From NCBI GenBank assembly GCA_905371275.1, contig CAJPLH010000059.1, forward strand, positions 1-10,916: 10,916 nucleotides of DNA, read 5' to 3'. Both the position numbers and the translations under genes were made by a program. Positions 1-7,482 of this stretch are shown piece by piece; within the stretch, counting starts at the first letter, position 1, and every line of letters starts with the position of its first letter. The notes under the pieces were generated by a model. That model was not told where the DNA came from. It saw only the letters and a program-made list of their open reading frames with translations, and did not search any database. This DNA is from Prevotellaceae bacterium. Lineage in GTDB: Bacteria > Bacteroidota > Bacteroidia > Bacteroidales > Bacteroidaceae.

Positions 1-16
1 AAAAGGGAGCAAACGA

Positions 17-1549
17 TTAGAGTTTTTGCTGGAATCGAATGCTATCGTCATATTGTTTTTGCAAGCGCAACAGTTCTTTTTTCATTTCCTTGGTGACTTG
101 CTTCATCTTGGGATCACCATAGAGATTGTGCATCTCTGTAGGGTCGTTCTTCAAGTCATAGAGTTCCCACGCATCGTTGTCATTATAGAAATGCATCAAT
201 TTGTAGCGCTCTCCACGCACACCATAGTGACGGCGCACGCTGTGTTCAGCGGGATACTCGTAGTAGTGATAGTAGACACTCTTGCGCCAGTTTTTGGGAT
301 GCTGCCCTTTGAGCAGTGGCACAAGCGAAACACCTTGGATGTCAGATGGGATGGGAGCACCAGCCAACTCTAAGAAGGTGGGTGCATAGTCGATGTTTTG
401 CACCATCTCGTTGATGTCGCCTCGCGCCTTGAACCCTTTGGGGAGGTGCATGAGGAGCGGAGTGTTCAATGATTCTTCATACATAAATCGCTTGTCGAAC
501 CATCCGTGTTCTCCCATATAGAATCCTTGGTCGGAGGTGTAGACTACGAGGGTGTTGTCGAGCAATCCTTTCTCTTTGAGATGATCGAGCAGGCGTCCCA
601 CGTTGTCGTCGAGCGATTTCACCACTTTGGCATAGTCGCGCATGTAACGTTGGAATTTGTATTCTGCGAGTGCTTTGCCAGAGAGGTTGCGCTTGTGGAA
701 ATCTACGCTGATACTGTCGTAGAAATAGTCGTATTTGGCGCGATCTTCAGTGTTAAGACGACCGAGGAAGTTCAAATAAGAGGGAAAGAGGTGAGAACCT
801 TTTCCATCCTTGGGCATGATTTTGCAGTCGTAGTCGAGCGTCATGTGGTCGTCAATCTCCATTTCCGTCTTGCCAGCGGCTTCACGGCCTGCATAGTCGT
901 CGTAGAAATTGGCAGGAAGTGGGAAATTGACATCTTCATATTCGCGAAGGTATTTCAGTTCAGGCAACCAGTCGCGGTGACAAGCCTTGTGGTGCACAAA
1001 GAGGGCAAAGGGTTTGTTGGGATCTCGCTCTTCGTCTAACCACTGAATGGCTTTGTCGGTGATGATGTTGGTGAGATAACCTTTGACCTTGTACGAACCC
1101 TTTGCGTTGTAGAAATCAGGGTCGTAGTAGTTGCCTTGTGCAGGGAGAATATCCCAATGATCAAAACCCGTAGGTTCGCTCACCAAGTGCCACTTACCAA
1201 CAATTGATGTTTGATAACCAGCCTTTTGGAGGAGTTTAGGCATGGTTTGTTGCGCTCCATTGAAGATGCCGTGCTCGTTGTTGGTAAATCCATTCTTGTG
1301 GGAATGCTTCCCCGTGAGCATACAGGCGCGAGAAGGGCCGCTCAAGGAATTGGCGACGAAAGAGCGTGTGAATTTCACCCCATCTTGCGCAATGCGGTCG
1401 AGGTAGGGAGTTTTTATGTTGCGACTGTCGTAGGCAGAAAGCATTTGTGCCGTGTGGTCGTCTGTCATGATGTAGACGATGTTGTAGCGTTGCTGAGCGG
1501 CAGCGCAGAGGGGCAACAAGGCGGCTAGGGGAAGAAGGCTTTTCTTCAT
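17..1549 (-). CDS. Exported Ser-type sulfatase (arylsulfatase A / S1 family), GlcNAc-6-sulfatase-like
   Basis: A 510-aa hydrolase that should remove sulfate esters from a sugar, probably in the periplasm. Residues 1-18 form a signal peptide (MKKS, a Leu/Ala core, then AAA-QQ). Metal ligands D30-D31 are followed by the sulfatase signature S70-G-P-S-R74 and LTG at 78-80; S70 is the residue converted to formylglycine. GKWH (118-121) and a second metal and active-site block, SDQG at 339-342 with GEHGWFDKR ending at R354, are also present. The C-terminal part (about 430-505) looks like the DUF4976-type tail of these enzymes. In the family a Ser-type site is matured by an anaerobic radical-SAM enzyme (anSME), which is not in this window. 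The DKR motif after the second metal block recalls GlcNAc-6-sulfatases (human GNS, Bacteroides S1_11), so a mucin or glycosaminoglycan substrate is plausible but inferred. It lies 154 nt downstream of glmM behind a terminator, so it is probably transcribed separately. No polysaccharide-utilisation genes adjoin it here. Confidence 0.93.
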   Translation of the reverse strand: MKKSLLPLAALLPLCAAAQQRYNIVYIMTDDHTAQMLSAYDSRNIKTPYLDRIAQDGVKFTRSFVANSLSGPSRACMLTGKHSHKNGFTNNEHGIFNGAQQTMPKLLQKAGYQTSIVGKWHLVSEPTGFDHWDILPAQGNYYDPDFYNAKGSYKVKGYLTNIITDKAIQWLDEERDPNKPFALFVHHKACHRDWLPELKYLREYEDVNFPLPANFYDDYAGREAAGKTEMEIDDHMTLDYDCKIMPKDGKGSHLFPSYLNFLGRLNTEDRAKYDYFYDSISVDFHKRNLSGKALAEYKFQRYMRDYAKVVKSLDDNVGRLLDHLKEKGLLDNTLVVYTSDQGFYMGEHGWFDKRFMYEESLNTPLLMHLPKGFKARGDINEMVQNIDYAPTFLELAGAPIPSDIQGVSLVPLLKGQHPKNWRKSVYYHYYEYPAEHSVRRHYGVRGERYKLMHFYNDNDAWELYDLKNDPTEMHNLYGDPKMKQVTKEMKKELLRLQKQYDDSIRFQQKL

Positions 1550-1640
1550 AGAGTCAATTTGTTCCTTGGGAGTTGGAGGTATGTGTCAGGGTGTTTGAGC
1601 AATTTGCACCTTTGAATAGGAGAAATGTGTCAAGCTATAT

Positions 1641-1689
1641 AAAAGCAGTCCCCTCTCCCTCAATTTGAGGCAGAGGGGATGTTGCTTTA
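1641..1689 (-). terminator. Intrinsic terminator downstream of glmM
   Basis: Starting 15 nt past the glmM stop on the minus strand, the RNA would form CCCCTCT, one G/G mismatch, CCTC, a 5-nt loop, GAGG, then AGAGGGG. Outer AAAGCA/TGCTTT arms lengthen the stem, and the 3' side ends in TTTT. Hairpin plus T-run is typical of a rho-independent terminator. It separates glmM from the sulfatase gene. I saw no clear TAnnTTTG promoter in the remaining 90 nt before the sulfatase start. Confidence 0.85.
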
Positions 1690-1703
1690 GTGATGTTGCC
1701 TTT

Positions 1704-3098
1704 TTATTGTTGAGTCATGGCATAGACCATATCCACAATTTGTTGGGCGAGTGCATCGGCTTCTTCGCGAGTGTGTGCTTCGGCATAAACACGAATGATG
1801 GGTTCGGTGTTTGATTTGCGAAGATGCACCCACTTGTCGGCGAAATCAATCTTGACACCATCGATGTCGGTGATTTGTTCGTCTTTATAGATTTCCTTGA
1901 CTTTTTGAAGCAAAGCAAAGATATCGGTGGTGGGATTAAGATCGATGCGGTTCTTAGAAATGAAGTATTGTGGAAGACTGTCGCGCAATTCAGACGCTTT
2001 GCAACCGAGTTTTGCGAGATGCGTGAGGATGAGTGCAATACCCACTAAAGCATCGCGACCTGAGTGTGCAGCAGGATAGATGACTCCTCCATTGCCTTCA
2101 CCACCAATCACAGCACCGGTTTCCTTCATTTTGGTGACTACATTGACTTCACCCACAGCAGCAGGCGTGTAGTTGCAACCGTGCTTCTCTGTGACATCGC
2201 GAAGACCACGAGTGGAAGAGAGGTTGCTCACGGTGTTGCCAGGAGTGTGTTGCAACACATAGTCAGCAACAGCTACAAGTGTATTTTCTTCTCCAAACAT
2301 AGTGCCATCTTCGCAGATGAGTGCAAGACGGTCGGCGTCAGGGTCTACTACGAAACCGATGTCGTGACGACCTTTGCGCATCAAATTGCGGATTTCGGAG
2401 AGGTTTTCCTTGAGAGGTTCGGGATTGTGTGCGAAATCTCCCGTGGGTTCGCAGTTGAGCAGGGTGACTTGTGTGACTCCCAACTGACCAAGAAGCTTGG
2501 GGATGATGACACCACCCACAGAGTTTACAGCATCGAGAGCGACGGTGAAGTGTGCACGGCGAATGGCTTCAACATCCACCAATTCGAGTTGTTTGACAAT
2601 CTCAATGTGACGTTGGTCGTAGCTATAATTTTGGATGTCGCAACCCAGATTGTCTACGTCTGCAAACTCATAGCAGTCAGCATTTGCGCAACGCACCACT
2701 TCGCTAGCTTCAGCAGGAGGAAGGAATTCTCCGCGCTCATTGAGAAATTTGAGTGCATTCCACTGACGTGGGTTGTGAGAAGCAGTGATGATGATGCCAC
2801 CACAAGCACTTTCGAGGGTAACTGCCAATTCTGTGGTGGGAGTAGACGCCAATCCGATGTTGACCACATCGAAGCCCATGCTCATCAAGGTGCCACACAC
2901 AACGTGAGAAACCATTTCACCGGAAATGCGCGCATCGCGACCTACAACAATTTTGCGACGATATTTTCGGCTTACCACCTTTTCACGCAAACTAGCGTAG
3001 GCAGCTACAGACTTGGCAATGTCAACGGGGTTGAGGGTATCTCCAGTGCGACCACCGATGGTGCCACGGAATCCGGAGATGGATTTAATGAGAGTCAT
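1704..3098 (-). CDS. glmM: Phosphoglucosamine mutase GlmM
   Basis: A 464-aa cytoplasmic alpha-D-phosphohexomutase that interconverts glucosamine-6-phosphate and glucosamine-1-phosphate, the step leading to UDP-GlcNAc for peptidoglycan and lipopolysaccharide. All four functional loops are visible: the phosphoserine loop TASHNP (105-110, catalytic S107), the Mg-binding loop DPDADR (252-257), the sugar-specificity loop GGEGNGG (332-338) and the phosphate-binding loop RKSNTEPIIR (427-436). The N-terminus SGFRGTIGG is typical of Bacteroidetes GlmM; close relatives in the family act on mannose or glucose phosphates, so substrate choice rests on overall resemblance. The ATG start gives a full-length protein and has no Shine-Dalgarno site, as elsewhere in this window. 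It follows the YbjN-like gene on the same strand after 170 nt. I found no full promoter match in that gap, so co-transcription is possible. It ends at a strong terminator. Confidence 0.95.
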   Translation of the reverse strand: MTLIKSISGFRGTIGGRTGDTLNPVDIAKSVAAYASLREKVVSRKYRRKIVVGRDARISGEMVSHVVCGTLMSMGFDVVNIGLASTPTTELAVTLESACGGIIITASHNPRQWNALKFLNERGEFLPPAEASEVVRCANADCYEFADVDNLGCDIQNYSYDQRHIEIVKQLELVDVEAIRRAHFTVALDAVNSVGGVIIPKLLGQLGVTQVTLLNCEPTGDFAHNPEPLKENLSEIRNLMRKGRHDIGFVVDPDADRLALICEDGTMFGEENTLVAVADYVLQHTPGNTVSNLSSTRGLRDVTEKHGCNYTPAAVGEVNVVTKMKETGAVIGGEGNGGVIYPAAHSGRDALVGIALILTHLAKLGCKASELRDSLPQYFISKNRIDLNPTTDIFALLQKVKEIYKDEQITDIDGVKIDFADKWVHLRKSNTEPIIRVYAEAHTREEADALAQQIVDMVYAMTQQ

Positions 3099-3268
3099 AG
3101 TATGAATGTGCTTTTAGGAAGCAAAATGCTCATATAATTGAACAAGATGCTACAAACGTGGAGGCGAACTTCTATCTGGAATACACCTTTTGCACCATAC
3201 AAGGAATACAAAAGGGAACTATTCCAGAAATGTTCTCACTATAATTTGGTTTTGCAACCTAATGTAGA

Positions 3269-3703
3269 CTACTTGCCAGCTTGTTGTTTTTGTGCAGCTT
3301 CGATGGCGAGTTTACCAGAAGGAGTTTCTGCGAAAGCCTGATAGAAAATATCGCGATAGTACTTCATCATATTGATGGAGCGTGGAACGATGTCGTTGAG
3401 ATCAAAGTTTTCTGAGAGGAGCATTTCAACACCTACCCAAACTGCATTTCCAAAACGTACGCTACCTTTAGCCACTTTCACTTCGCTGTTTGCTCTGTCG
3501 ATAGCAACGAGCACATCTTGATGATTTTCTGGAGTAACCTCAAAGATTTGTGGGAAGAAAAGGTTGAGGAAGAGTTCGTCTTGATCGTCCTTGAAGCTCA
3601 GGAAGTCGAGGTTTTCAGATTTGAATTGAAGACCGAATTCGGTGAGTTCAGGAAGATAACCTTCCTTCTTGAGATATTCTTGGAGTTTTTCGATAAAAGC
3701 CAT
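3269..3703 (-). CDS. Small YbjN-like protein of unknown function
   Basis: A 144-aa acidic soluble protein with no signal peptide or membrane segment. It opens with a helix (IEKLQEYLKKEGY), followed by alternating short strands (FGLQFKSENLDFLSF, then LFLNLFFPQIFEV), a helix around VLVAIDRANSEVKVAKGSV, and a helical C-terminus ending in a Gln/Lys-rich tail. This order recalls the YbjN / type III secretion chaperone-like fold, but that assignment is from memory of the pattern only and no function follows from it. I chose the ATG giving MAFIEK. Two in-frame alternatives exist upstream: ATG at 3733 (MYHFII, +10 residues), just 3 nt after a strong AAGGAGG, and GTG at 3748, which lies within that same purine tract. 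Other genes here lack such sites, so the AAGGAGG may be coincidental, or the true start may be 3733. It is the first gene of the minus-strand group that continues into glmM. Confidence 0.75.
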   Translation of the reverse strand: MAFIEKLQEYLKKEGYLPELTEFGLQFKSENLDFLSFKDDQDELFLNLFFPQIFEVTPENHQDVLVAIDRANSEVKVAKGSVRFGNAVWVGVEMLLSENFDLNDIVPRSINMMKYYRDIFYQAFAETPSGKLAIEAAQKQQAGK

Positions 3704-3873
3704 CGTAATAACAGGTATTATAAAGTGATACATTGACCTCCTTCCCACCTCTTCGTGTTTTTACCCCTCTAAACCAAACTTTGCTGAGTCGTTTTGACCA
3801 CAAATCATCAACAAAATCCTATAATAAGGAGTGTACCACGAGCGAGAAACAGAGAGTCGGTCGTTTTCCACTG

Positions 3874-3905
3874 CAAAAGTAACATCTACTTGTCAATTTG
3901 CCAAA
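3874..3905 (-). promoter_or_regulatory. Bacteroidetes-type promoter for the YbjN-like gene and glmM
   Basis: Read on the minus strand this is TTTG (3905-3902), a 20-nt spacer, then TACTTTTG (3881-3874), an exact match to the Bacteroidetes primary-sigma consensus TTTG...TAnnTTTG. Transcription would start near 3867, leaving a leader of about 165 nt before the ATG at 3703. A short inverted repeat, AAGTA-N5-TACTT (3877-3891), overlaps the -7 element and could be an operator; that is inference. Confidence 0.65.
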
Positions 3906-4051
3906 TAAAGTTTGAATTTTCGCGAGAAAATCTTGAGGTTTTTCTAACTCTCTACTCGTTAACTCAATGAAATGACTGAAATTTTGTCACACAAACCTCT
4001 TATATTCAGGGTTTTACAGACAAAATTGCAGTGTTTTCACGACAAAACGGC

Positions 4052-4074
4052 ATTCTTATGGGATTCGTAAGAAT
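4052..4074. repeat. 7-bp inverted repeat upstream of clpB
   Basis: ATTCTTA (4052-4058) and TAAGAAT (4068-4074) are perfect reverse complements around a 9-nt centre. Spacing of 16 nt between arm starts would suit a dimeric regulator on one DNA face, or a weak RNA hairpin. There is no T-run, so it is not a terminator. Confidence 0.4.
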
Positions 4075-4140
4075 AAGAAAGCCATTGGCAAAGCTGTTGC
4101 ACTACTATGGATGTCGATGTTCAGTGAGAAAGAACGAATG

Positions 4141-4200
4141 CACTTGACGGTTCTTGAGAATACACTTGACGATTCAACAGAAATTCTCAACCTCTTGAAC
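4141..4200 (+). promoter_or_regulatory. Direct and inverted repeats before clpB (candidate regulatory element)
   Basis: CACTTGACGGTTC (4141-4153) recurs as CACTTGACGATTC (4163-4175), 12 of 13 identical with a 22-nt period, about two helical turns. Interleaved is a perfect 8-bp inverted repeat, TTGAGAAT (4154-4161) with ATTCTCAA (4183-4190), and an outer GTTC (4150-4153) that can pair with GAAC (4197-4200). The block ends 71 nt before the clpB ATG. It is not the CIRCE heat-shock operator (TTAGCACTC-N9-GAGTGCTAA). It could bind a regulator or form a leader hairpin; which one cannot be told from sequence. Confidence 0.4.
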
Positions 4201-4271
4201 TTAAATTTTTGCATATAAAGCATTCTTCATTCGTCATCGACTATTTTCTAACGATTAAAACAACAAAACAT

Positions 4272-6962
4272 ATGAACTACAACAATTTCACCATCAGAGC
4301 ACAAGAAGCTTTGCAACACGCAGTGCAACGTGCTTCGGAATTGCACCAACAAAGCATCACTCCTGCTCACCTACTCTATGGAGTTTTGGAAGTCGGAGAG
4401 AATGTCACTCAATTTCTTTTTGGAAAAACTGGCGTCAATGCGCAAGTACTCACAGCAACGCTCAATAAGCACTTGCAAAGTTTGCCACGCGTTGAAGGAG
4501 GAGAACCCTATCTCGACAACGAAAGCAACAAAGTACTCAATGCTGCACAAGATATTGCGCGAAAAGACGGCGACCAGTTCACCGGATTAGAACCTCTCCT
4601 TTTGGCTTTGCTCAACATCCCAAGCGTGGTGGCTCAAATGCTGAAAGACGCTGGAATGACTGCGACTGCACTCGCTGCCGCAATCAAGGAATTGCGCGGG
4701 GGAAAGAAGGTGGACTCAGCCAGTGCTGAAGATACCTACCAAGCACTCAATAAATATGCGCGCGATTTAGTGGCTGAAGCTCGCGATGGAAAACTTGACC
4801 CCGTGATTGGTCGTGACGATGAGATTCGCCGCGTGCTGCAAATCCTTTCGCGCAGAACGAAGAATAATCCTATCCTCATCGGTGAACCAGGTACGGGTAA
4901 AACGGCGATTGTGGAAGGTCTAGCGCAGCGTATTGTCCGCGGAGATGTGCCCGAAAATCTGCACAACAAGCGTCTTTTCTCCTTAGACATGGGAGCACTC
5001 GTGGCTGGTGCCAAATATAAAGGCGAATTTGAGGAGCGTTTGAAGAGCGTTGTCAACGAAGTCACTGCTGCCAACGGAGATATTATTCTCTTCATCGACG
5101 AAATCCACACACTTGTCGGTGCAGGCAAGGGAGAAGGCGCTATGGACGCTGCCAACATCTTGAAACCTGCCCTCGCTCGCGGAGAACTGCGCAGCATTGG
5201 TGCGACAACTCTCGAAGAATACCAGAAGTATTTCGAGAAAGATAAGGCACTCGAACGCCGCTTCCAAACTGTCCTTGTAGACGAGCCCACACCAGAAGAT
5301 GCCATCTCCATTCTTCGCGGACTGAAAGAGCGTTACGAAAACCACCACCACGTGCGCATCCAAGACGATGCTTTGATTGCTGCGGTGACCCTCTCTCATC
5401 GCTACATCAGCGACCGTTTTCTTCCCGACAAAGCCATCGACTTGATGGACGAAGCTGCTGCAAAACTCCGCATGGAGCGCGACTCTCAACCCGAACAGCT
5501 CGATGAAATCTCGCGCCGATTGCGTCAATTGGAGATTGAACGCGAAGCCATTCGTCGTGAAGCCGAGGTGGCTGCTCAAAATGCTCCTGCTCCCAACGCA
5601 ACAGGCGTTACTGCAGAGCAAGCACATCAAGCTAAACTCACCGCGCTCAACCAAGAGATTCAAACGCTTGAGGAAGAAGAGCACAATCTGAAGGGAAAAT
5701 GGGAAGGCGAACGCGAATTGTTGGCAAAGATTCAAGACCACAAGCAACAAATCGAACAACTCAAATATGAAGCGGAGCGCGCTGAACGCGAAGGGGACTA
5801 CGGTAAGGTAGCCGAGATTCGCTATGGAAAGATGCAACAACTCGAAACGGAGATTGCAGAGATTCATCAAGATCTCCAACAACGTCAGGGTGCAGAAGCC
5901 ATGGTGAAGGAAGAAGTCACTGCCGACGACATTGCCGACGTGGTGAGTCGCTGGACGGGCATCCCCGTCACTCGCATGCTCCAGAGCGAACGCGAGAAGT
6001 TGCTCCACCTCGAAGACGAACTCCACGCTCGCGTCATCGGACAAGACGAAGCCATCACCGCAGTGGCCGACGCTGTGCGCCGCAGTCGTGCTGGTTTGCA
6101 AGACCCCAAACGTCCCATCGGCTCGTTCATCTTCCTCGGTGCCACGGGAGTGGGTAAGACGGAATTGGCAAAAGCCCTCGCAGAATGCTTGTTTGACGAT
6201 GAGAATATGATGACGCGCATCGACATGAGCGAATACCAAGAGAAGTTTTCTGCAACGAGATTGATTGGTGCCCCTCCGGGATATGTGGGTTATGACGAAG
6301 GCGGACAACTCACCGAAGCCGTGCGTCGCAAACCCTACTCTGTCGTGCTTTTCGATGAGATTGAAAAAGCCCATCCCGATGTCTTCAATATTCTCCTGCA
6401 AGTGCTCGATGATGGTCGCCTCACCGACAACAAAGGTCGCACGGTGAATTTCAAAAACACCATCATCATCATGACTTCCAACTTGCTCACCGGCAAAGAG
6501 TCTGAAGTTTTTGGAAATCAAGACGCCGACAACACCCAAATTTCTGAAGCCACACGACAGAAGTTGGTCAATCAACTCACGCAACCGCGTCTTTCCACCA
6601 ACGGCACGCCCATTCCTGGATTGCGCCCCGAGTTTGTCAATCGCATTGACGACATCCTCCTGTTCCATGCCCTCACGCGCAGCGAAATCGAACAAATCGT
6701 GCGCATCCACGTTGCCACCATCGCTCGCCGACTGGAAGAACAAGGCATCACTCTTCGTGTGAACAATGATGCCATCAGTTTCCTCGCCGAAGAAGGCTTC
6801 GATCCCGACTTTGGTGCACGTCCAGTGAAGCGCGCATTGCAGCAACATTTGCTCAACGGCTTGTCACGCGTCATTTTGGGTGGTCAAGTTTCCTCCGCAC
6901 AACCCATCCTCGTGGAGAAACAAGGCGAATCGCTGGTGTTCAAAAACGACACACTGGCATAA
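4272..6962 (+). CDS. clpB: ATP-dependent disaggregase ClpB
   Basis: An 896-aa Hsp100 chaperone that, with DnaK, threads aggregated proteins through a hexameric ring in the cytoplasm. Visible in order: the N-terminal Clp_N repeats (about 1-145); D1 with Walker A GEPGTGKT (204-211), pore loop K248-Y249-K250-G251, Walker B ending D276-E277 and arginine finger R329/R330; a coiled-coil middle domain (about 400-545), which is what separates ClpB from ClpA/ClpC; D2 with Walker A GATGVGKT (623-630), pore loop GYVGY (670-674), Walker B ending D695-E696, and sensor-2 GAR (848-850). It is longer than E. coli ClpB (857 aa). The extra length falls mainly in an Ala/Pro-rich stretch of the middle domain (about 434-453) and in D2 before RPEFVNR (about 745-784). 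The ATG giving MNYNNFT is preceded by an A-rich leader and starts at the conserved N-terminus; the in-frame TTG extension to 4209 is unlikely. It appears monocistronic, with its own terminator. Confidence 0.96.
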   Translation: MNYNNFTIRAQEALQHAVQRASELHQQSITPAHLLYGVLEVGENVTQFLFGKTGVNAQVLTATLNKHLQSLPRVEGGEPYLDNESNKVLNAAQDIARKDGDQFTGLEPLLLALLNIPSVVAQMLKDAGMTATALAAAIKELRGGKKVDSASAEDTYQALNKYARDLVAEARDGKLDPVIGRDDEIRRVLQILSRRTKNNPILIGEPGTGKTAIVEGLAQRIVRGDVPENLHNKRLFSLDMGALVAGAKYKGEFEERLKSVVNEVTAANGDIILFIDEIHTLVGAGKGEGAMDAANILKPALARGELRSIGATTLEEYQKYFEKDKALERRFQTVLVDEPTPEDAISILRGLKERYENHHHVRIQDDALIAAVTLSHRYISDRFLPDKAIDLMDEAAAKLRMERDSQPEQLDEISRRLRQLEIEREAIRREAEVAAQNAPAPNATGVTAEQAHQAKLTALNQEIQTLEEEEHNLKGKWEGERELLAKIQDHKQQIEQLKYEAERAEREGDYGKVAEIRYGKMQQLETEIAEIHQDLQQRQGAEAMVKEEVTADDIADVVSRWTGIPVTRMLQSEREKLLHLEDELHARVIGQDEAITAVADAVRRSRAGLQDPKRPIGSFIFLGATGVGKTELAKALAECLFDDENMMTRIDMSEYQEKFSATRLIGAPPGYVGYDEGGQLTEAVRRKPYSVVLFDEIEKAHPDVFNILLQVLDDGRLTDNKGRTVNFKNTIIIMTSNLLTGKESEVFGNQDADNTQISEATRQKLVNQLTQPRLSTNGTPIPGLRPEFVNRIDDILLFHALTRSEIEQIVRIHVATIARRLEEQGITLRVNNDAISFLAEEGFDPDFGARPVKRALQQHLLNGLSRVILGGQVSSAQPILVEKQGESLVFKNDTLA

Positions 6963-6973
6963 ACTGAATTTCG

Positions 6974-7002
6974 GCGCATAATATATAATGTATATATTGC
7001 GC
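6974..7002. repeat. AT-rich hairpin directly after clpB
   Basis: GCGCA-TA-ATATATA (6974-6987) pairs with TATATATTGCGC (6991-7002) around a 3-nt loop: 12 bp with a 2-nt bulge. It begins 12 nt past the clpB stop. No T-run follows, so it is more likely an mRNA 3'-end stabiliser or a protein site than a terminator. Confidence 0.5.
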
Positions 7003-7057
7003 TATTCTACTGAACTATGCTTCCATTTGAGGAGCATTATTCACCTCCATTCTTCCG

Positions 7058-7102
7058 AGAGGTTGCACCAAATTCCGGTTTGGCGCAACCTCTTTTCTTT
7101 TT
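7058..7102 (+). terminator. Intrinsic terminator of clpB
   Basis: AGAGGTTGCACCAAA (7058-7072) pairs with TTTGGCGCAACCTCT (7079-7093) with a single A/C mismatch around a TTCCGG loop. It is followed by a T-rich tail (TTTCTTTTT). This is a strong rho-independent terminator 95 nt past the clpB stop, and it isolates clpB from pflB. Confidence 0.9.
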
Positions 7103-7347
7103 CCTCTTCCGTCTACAACACAATGTTGCAAAAACTAACAAGACCTTTCGAGAATTTCTCATCGTCAAAATTGTAATCATTTCAATCCGAAAATTATTCA
7201 TCTCTTTTTCCCCTTTATTTTGCAAATTCAAGAGATAGCAATTCCGCCTAAAATCAAAAATAACCTGCGCAAAAAGCCCATTTTTGTGCATCGGCGAGAG
7301 CAAACAGAGCAATTAACACAATTTTATTGCACTTTCTCCCCAAAATA

Positions 7348-7379
7348 CTTGCTATATATCGGGGGATATCGTATTTTTG
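7348..7379 (+). promoter_or_regulatory. Bacteroidetes-type promoter candidate for pflB-pflA
   Basis: TATTTTTG (7372-7379) matches TAnnTTTG exactly. CTTG (7348-7351), three of four for TTTG, lies 20 nt upstream. Transcription would begin near 7385, giving a leader of about 205 nt. Within the spacer ATATC-GGGG-GATAT (7356-7369) forms a short inverted repeat that could be an operator; this role is inferred. Confidence 0.55.
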
Positions 7380-7444
7380 TATCGTCTGAGATAAATAACC
7401 CGCGATGGATCTCCATCAGCAGTGAGAAAATGAAGCGCAAGCAG

Positions 7445-7482
7445 TGCATAAATGCAGACGATTTGCATTTTCATTCCGTCTG
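7445..7482 (+). promoter_or_regulatory. Alternative hairpins in the pflB leader
   Basis: TGCAT (7445-7449), AAATGCA (7450-7456) and TGCATTT (7464-7470) offer two competing pairings for the middle segment. CAGACG (7455-7460) can instead pair with CGTCTG (7477-7482), and that stem shares two bases with AAATGCA. Mutually exclusive stems in a long leader are suggestive of leader regulation, but stems of 5-7 bp also arise by chance. Confidence 0.25.

Larger units (their letters stand above)
3704..4271. other. Divergent intergenic region between the YbjN-like gene and clpB
   Basis: 568 nt without a convincing gene, AT-rich relative to the flanking coding sequence. It contains the minus-strand promoter at 3874-3905, a 6-bp palindrome with a GCGA loop (ATTTTC at 3916-3921, GAAAAT at 3926-3931), an inverted repeat at 4052-4074, and the repeat cluster at 4141-4200 just before clpB. 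An open frame on the plus strand (3976-4218) has no ATG before 4111 and is not called. I found no TTTG/TAnnTTTG pair for clpB. The nearest candidate, TACACTTG at 4161-4168, lacks a properly spaced -33 element. Confidence 0.6.

Noticed and set aside
2064..3137. 357-codon open frame opposite glmM
   Set aside because: The minus-strand glmM has complete catalytic loops; the opposite frame is a shadow.
4144..4218. E. coli-like -35/-10 elements (TTGACG or TTGAAC with TATAAA) before clpB
   Set aside because: The TTGAAC to TATAAA spacing is only 13 nt, the TTGACG boxes have no -10 at 17 nt, and Bacteroidetes use a different consensus.
4983..6848. 621-codon antisense open frame within clpB
   Set aside because: It is a shadow of clpB codon bias; clpB itself shows all Hsp100 motifs and the antisense translation has no recognisable domain.
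7266..7290. 10-bp stem TGCGCAAAAA/TTTTTGTGCA as a terminator
   Set aside because: The T-run is inside the stem rather than after it, and no gene ends just upstream.
7037..7312. 91-codon minus-strand frame between clpB and pflB
   Set aside because: It overlaps the clpB terminator, is Lys/Arg-rich with no domain pattern, and has no promoter.
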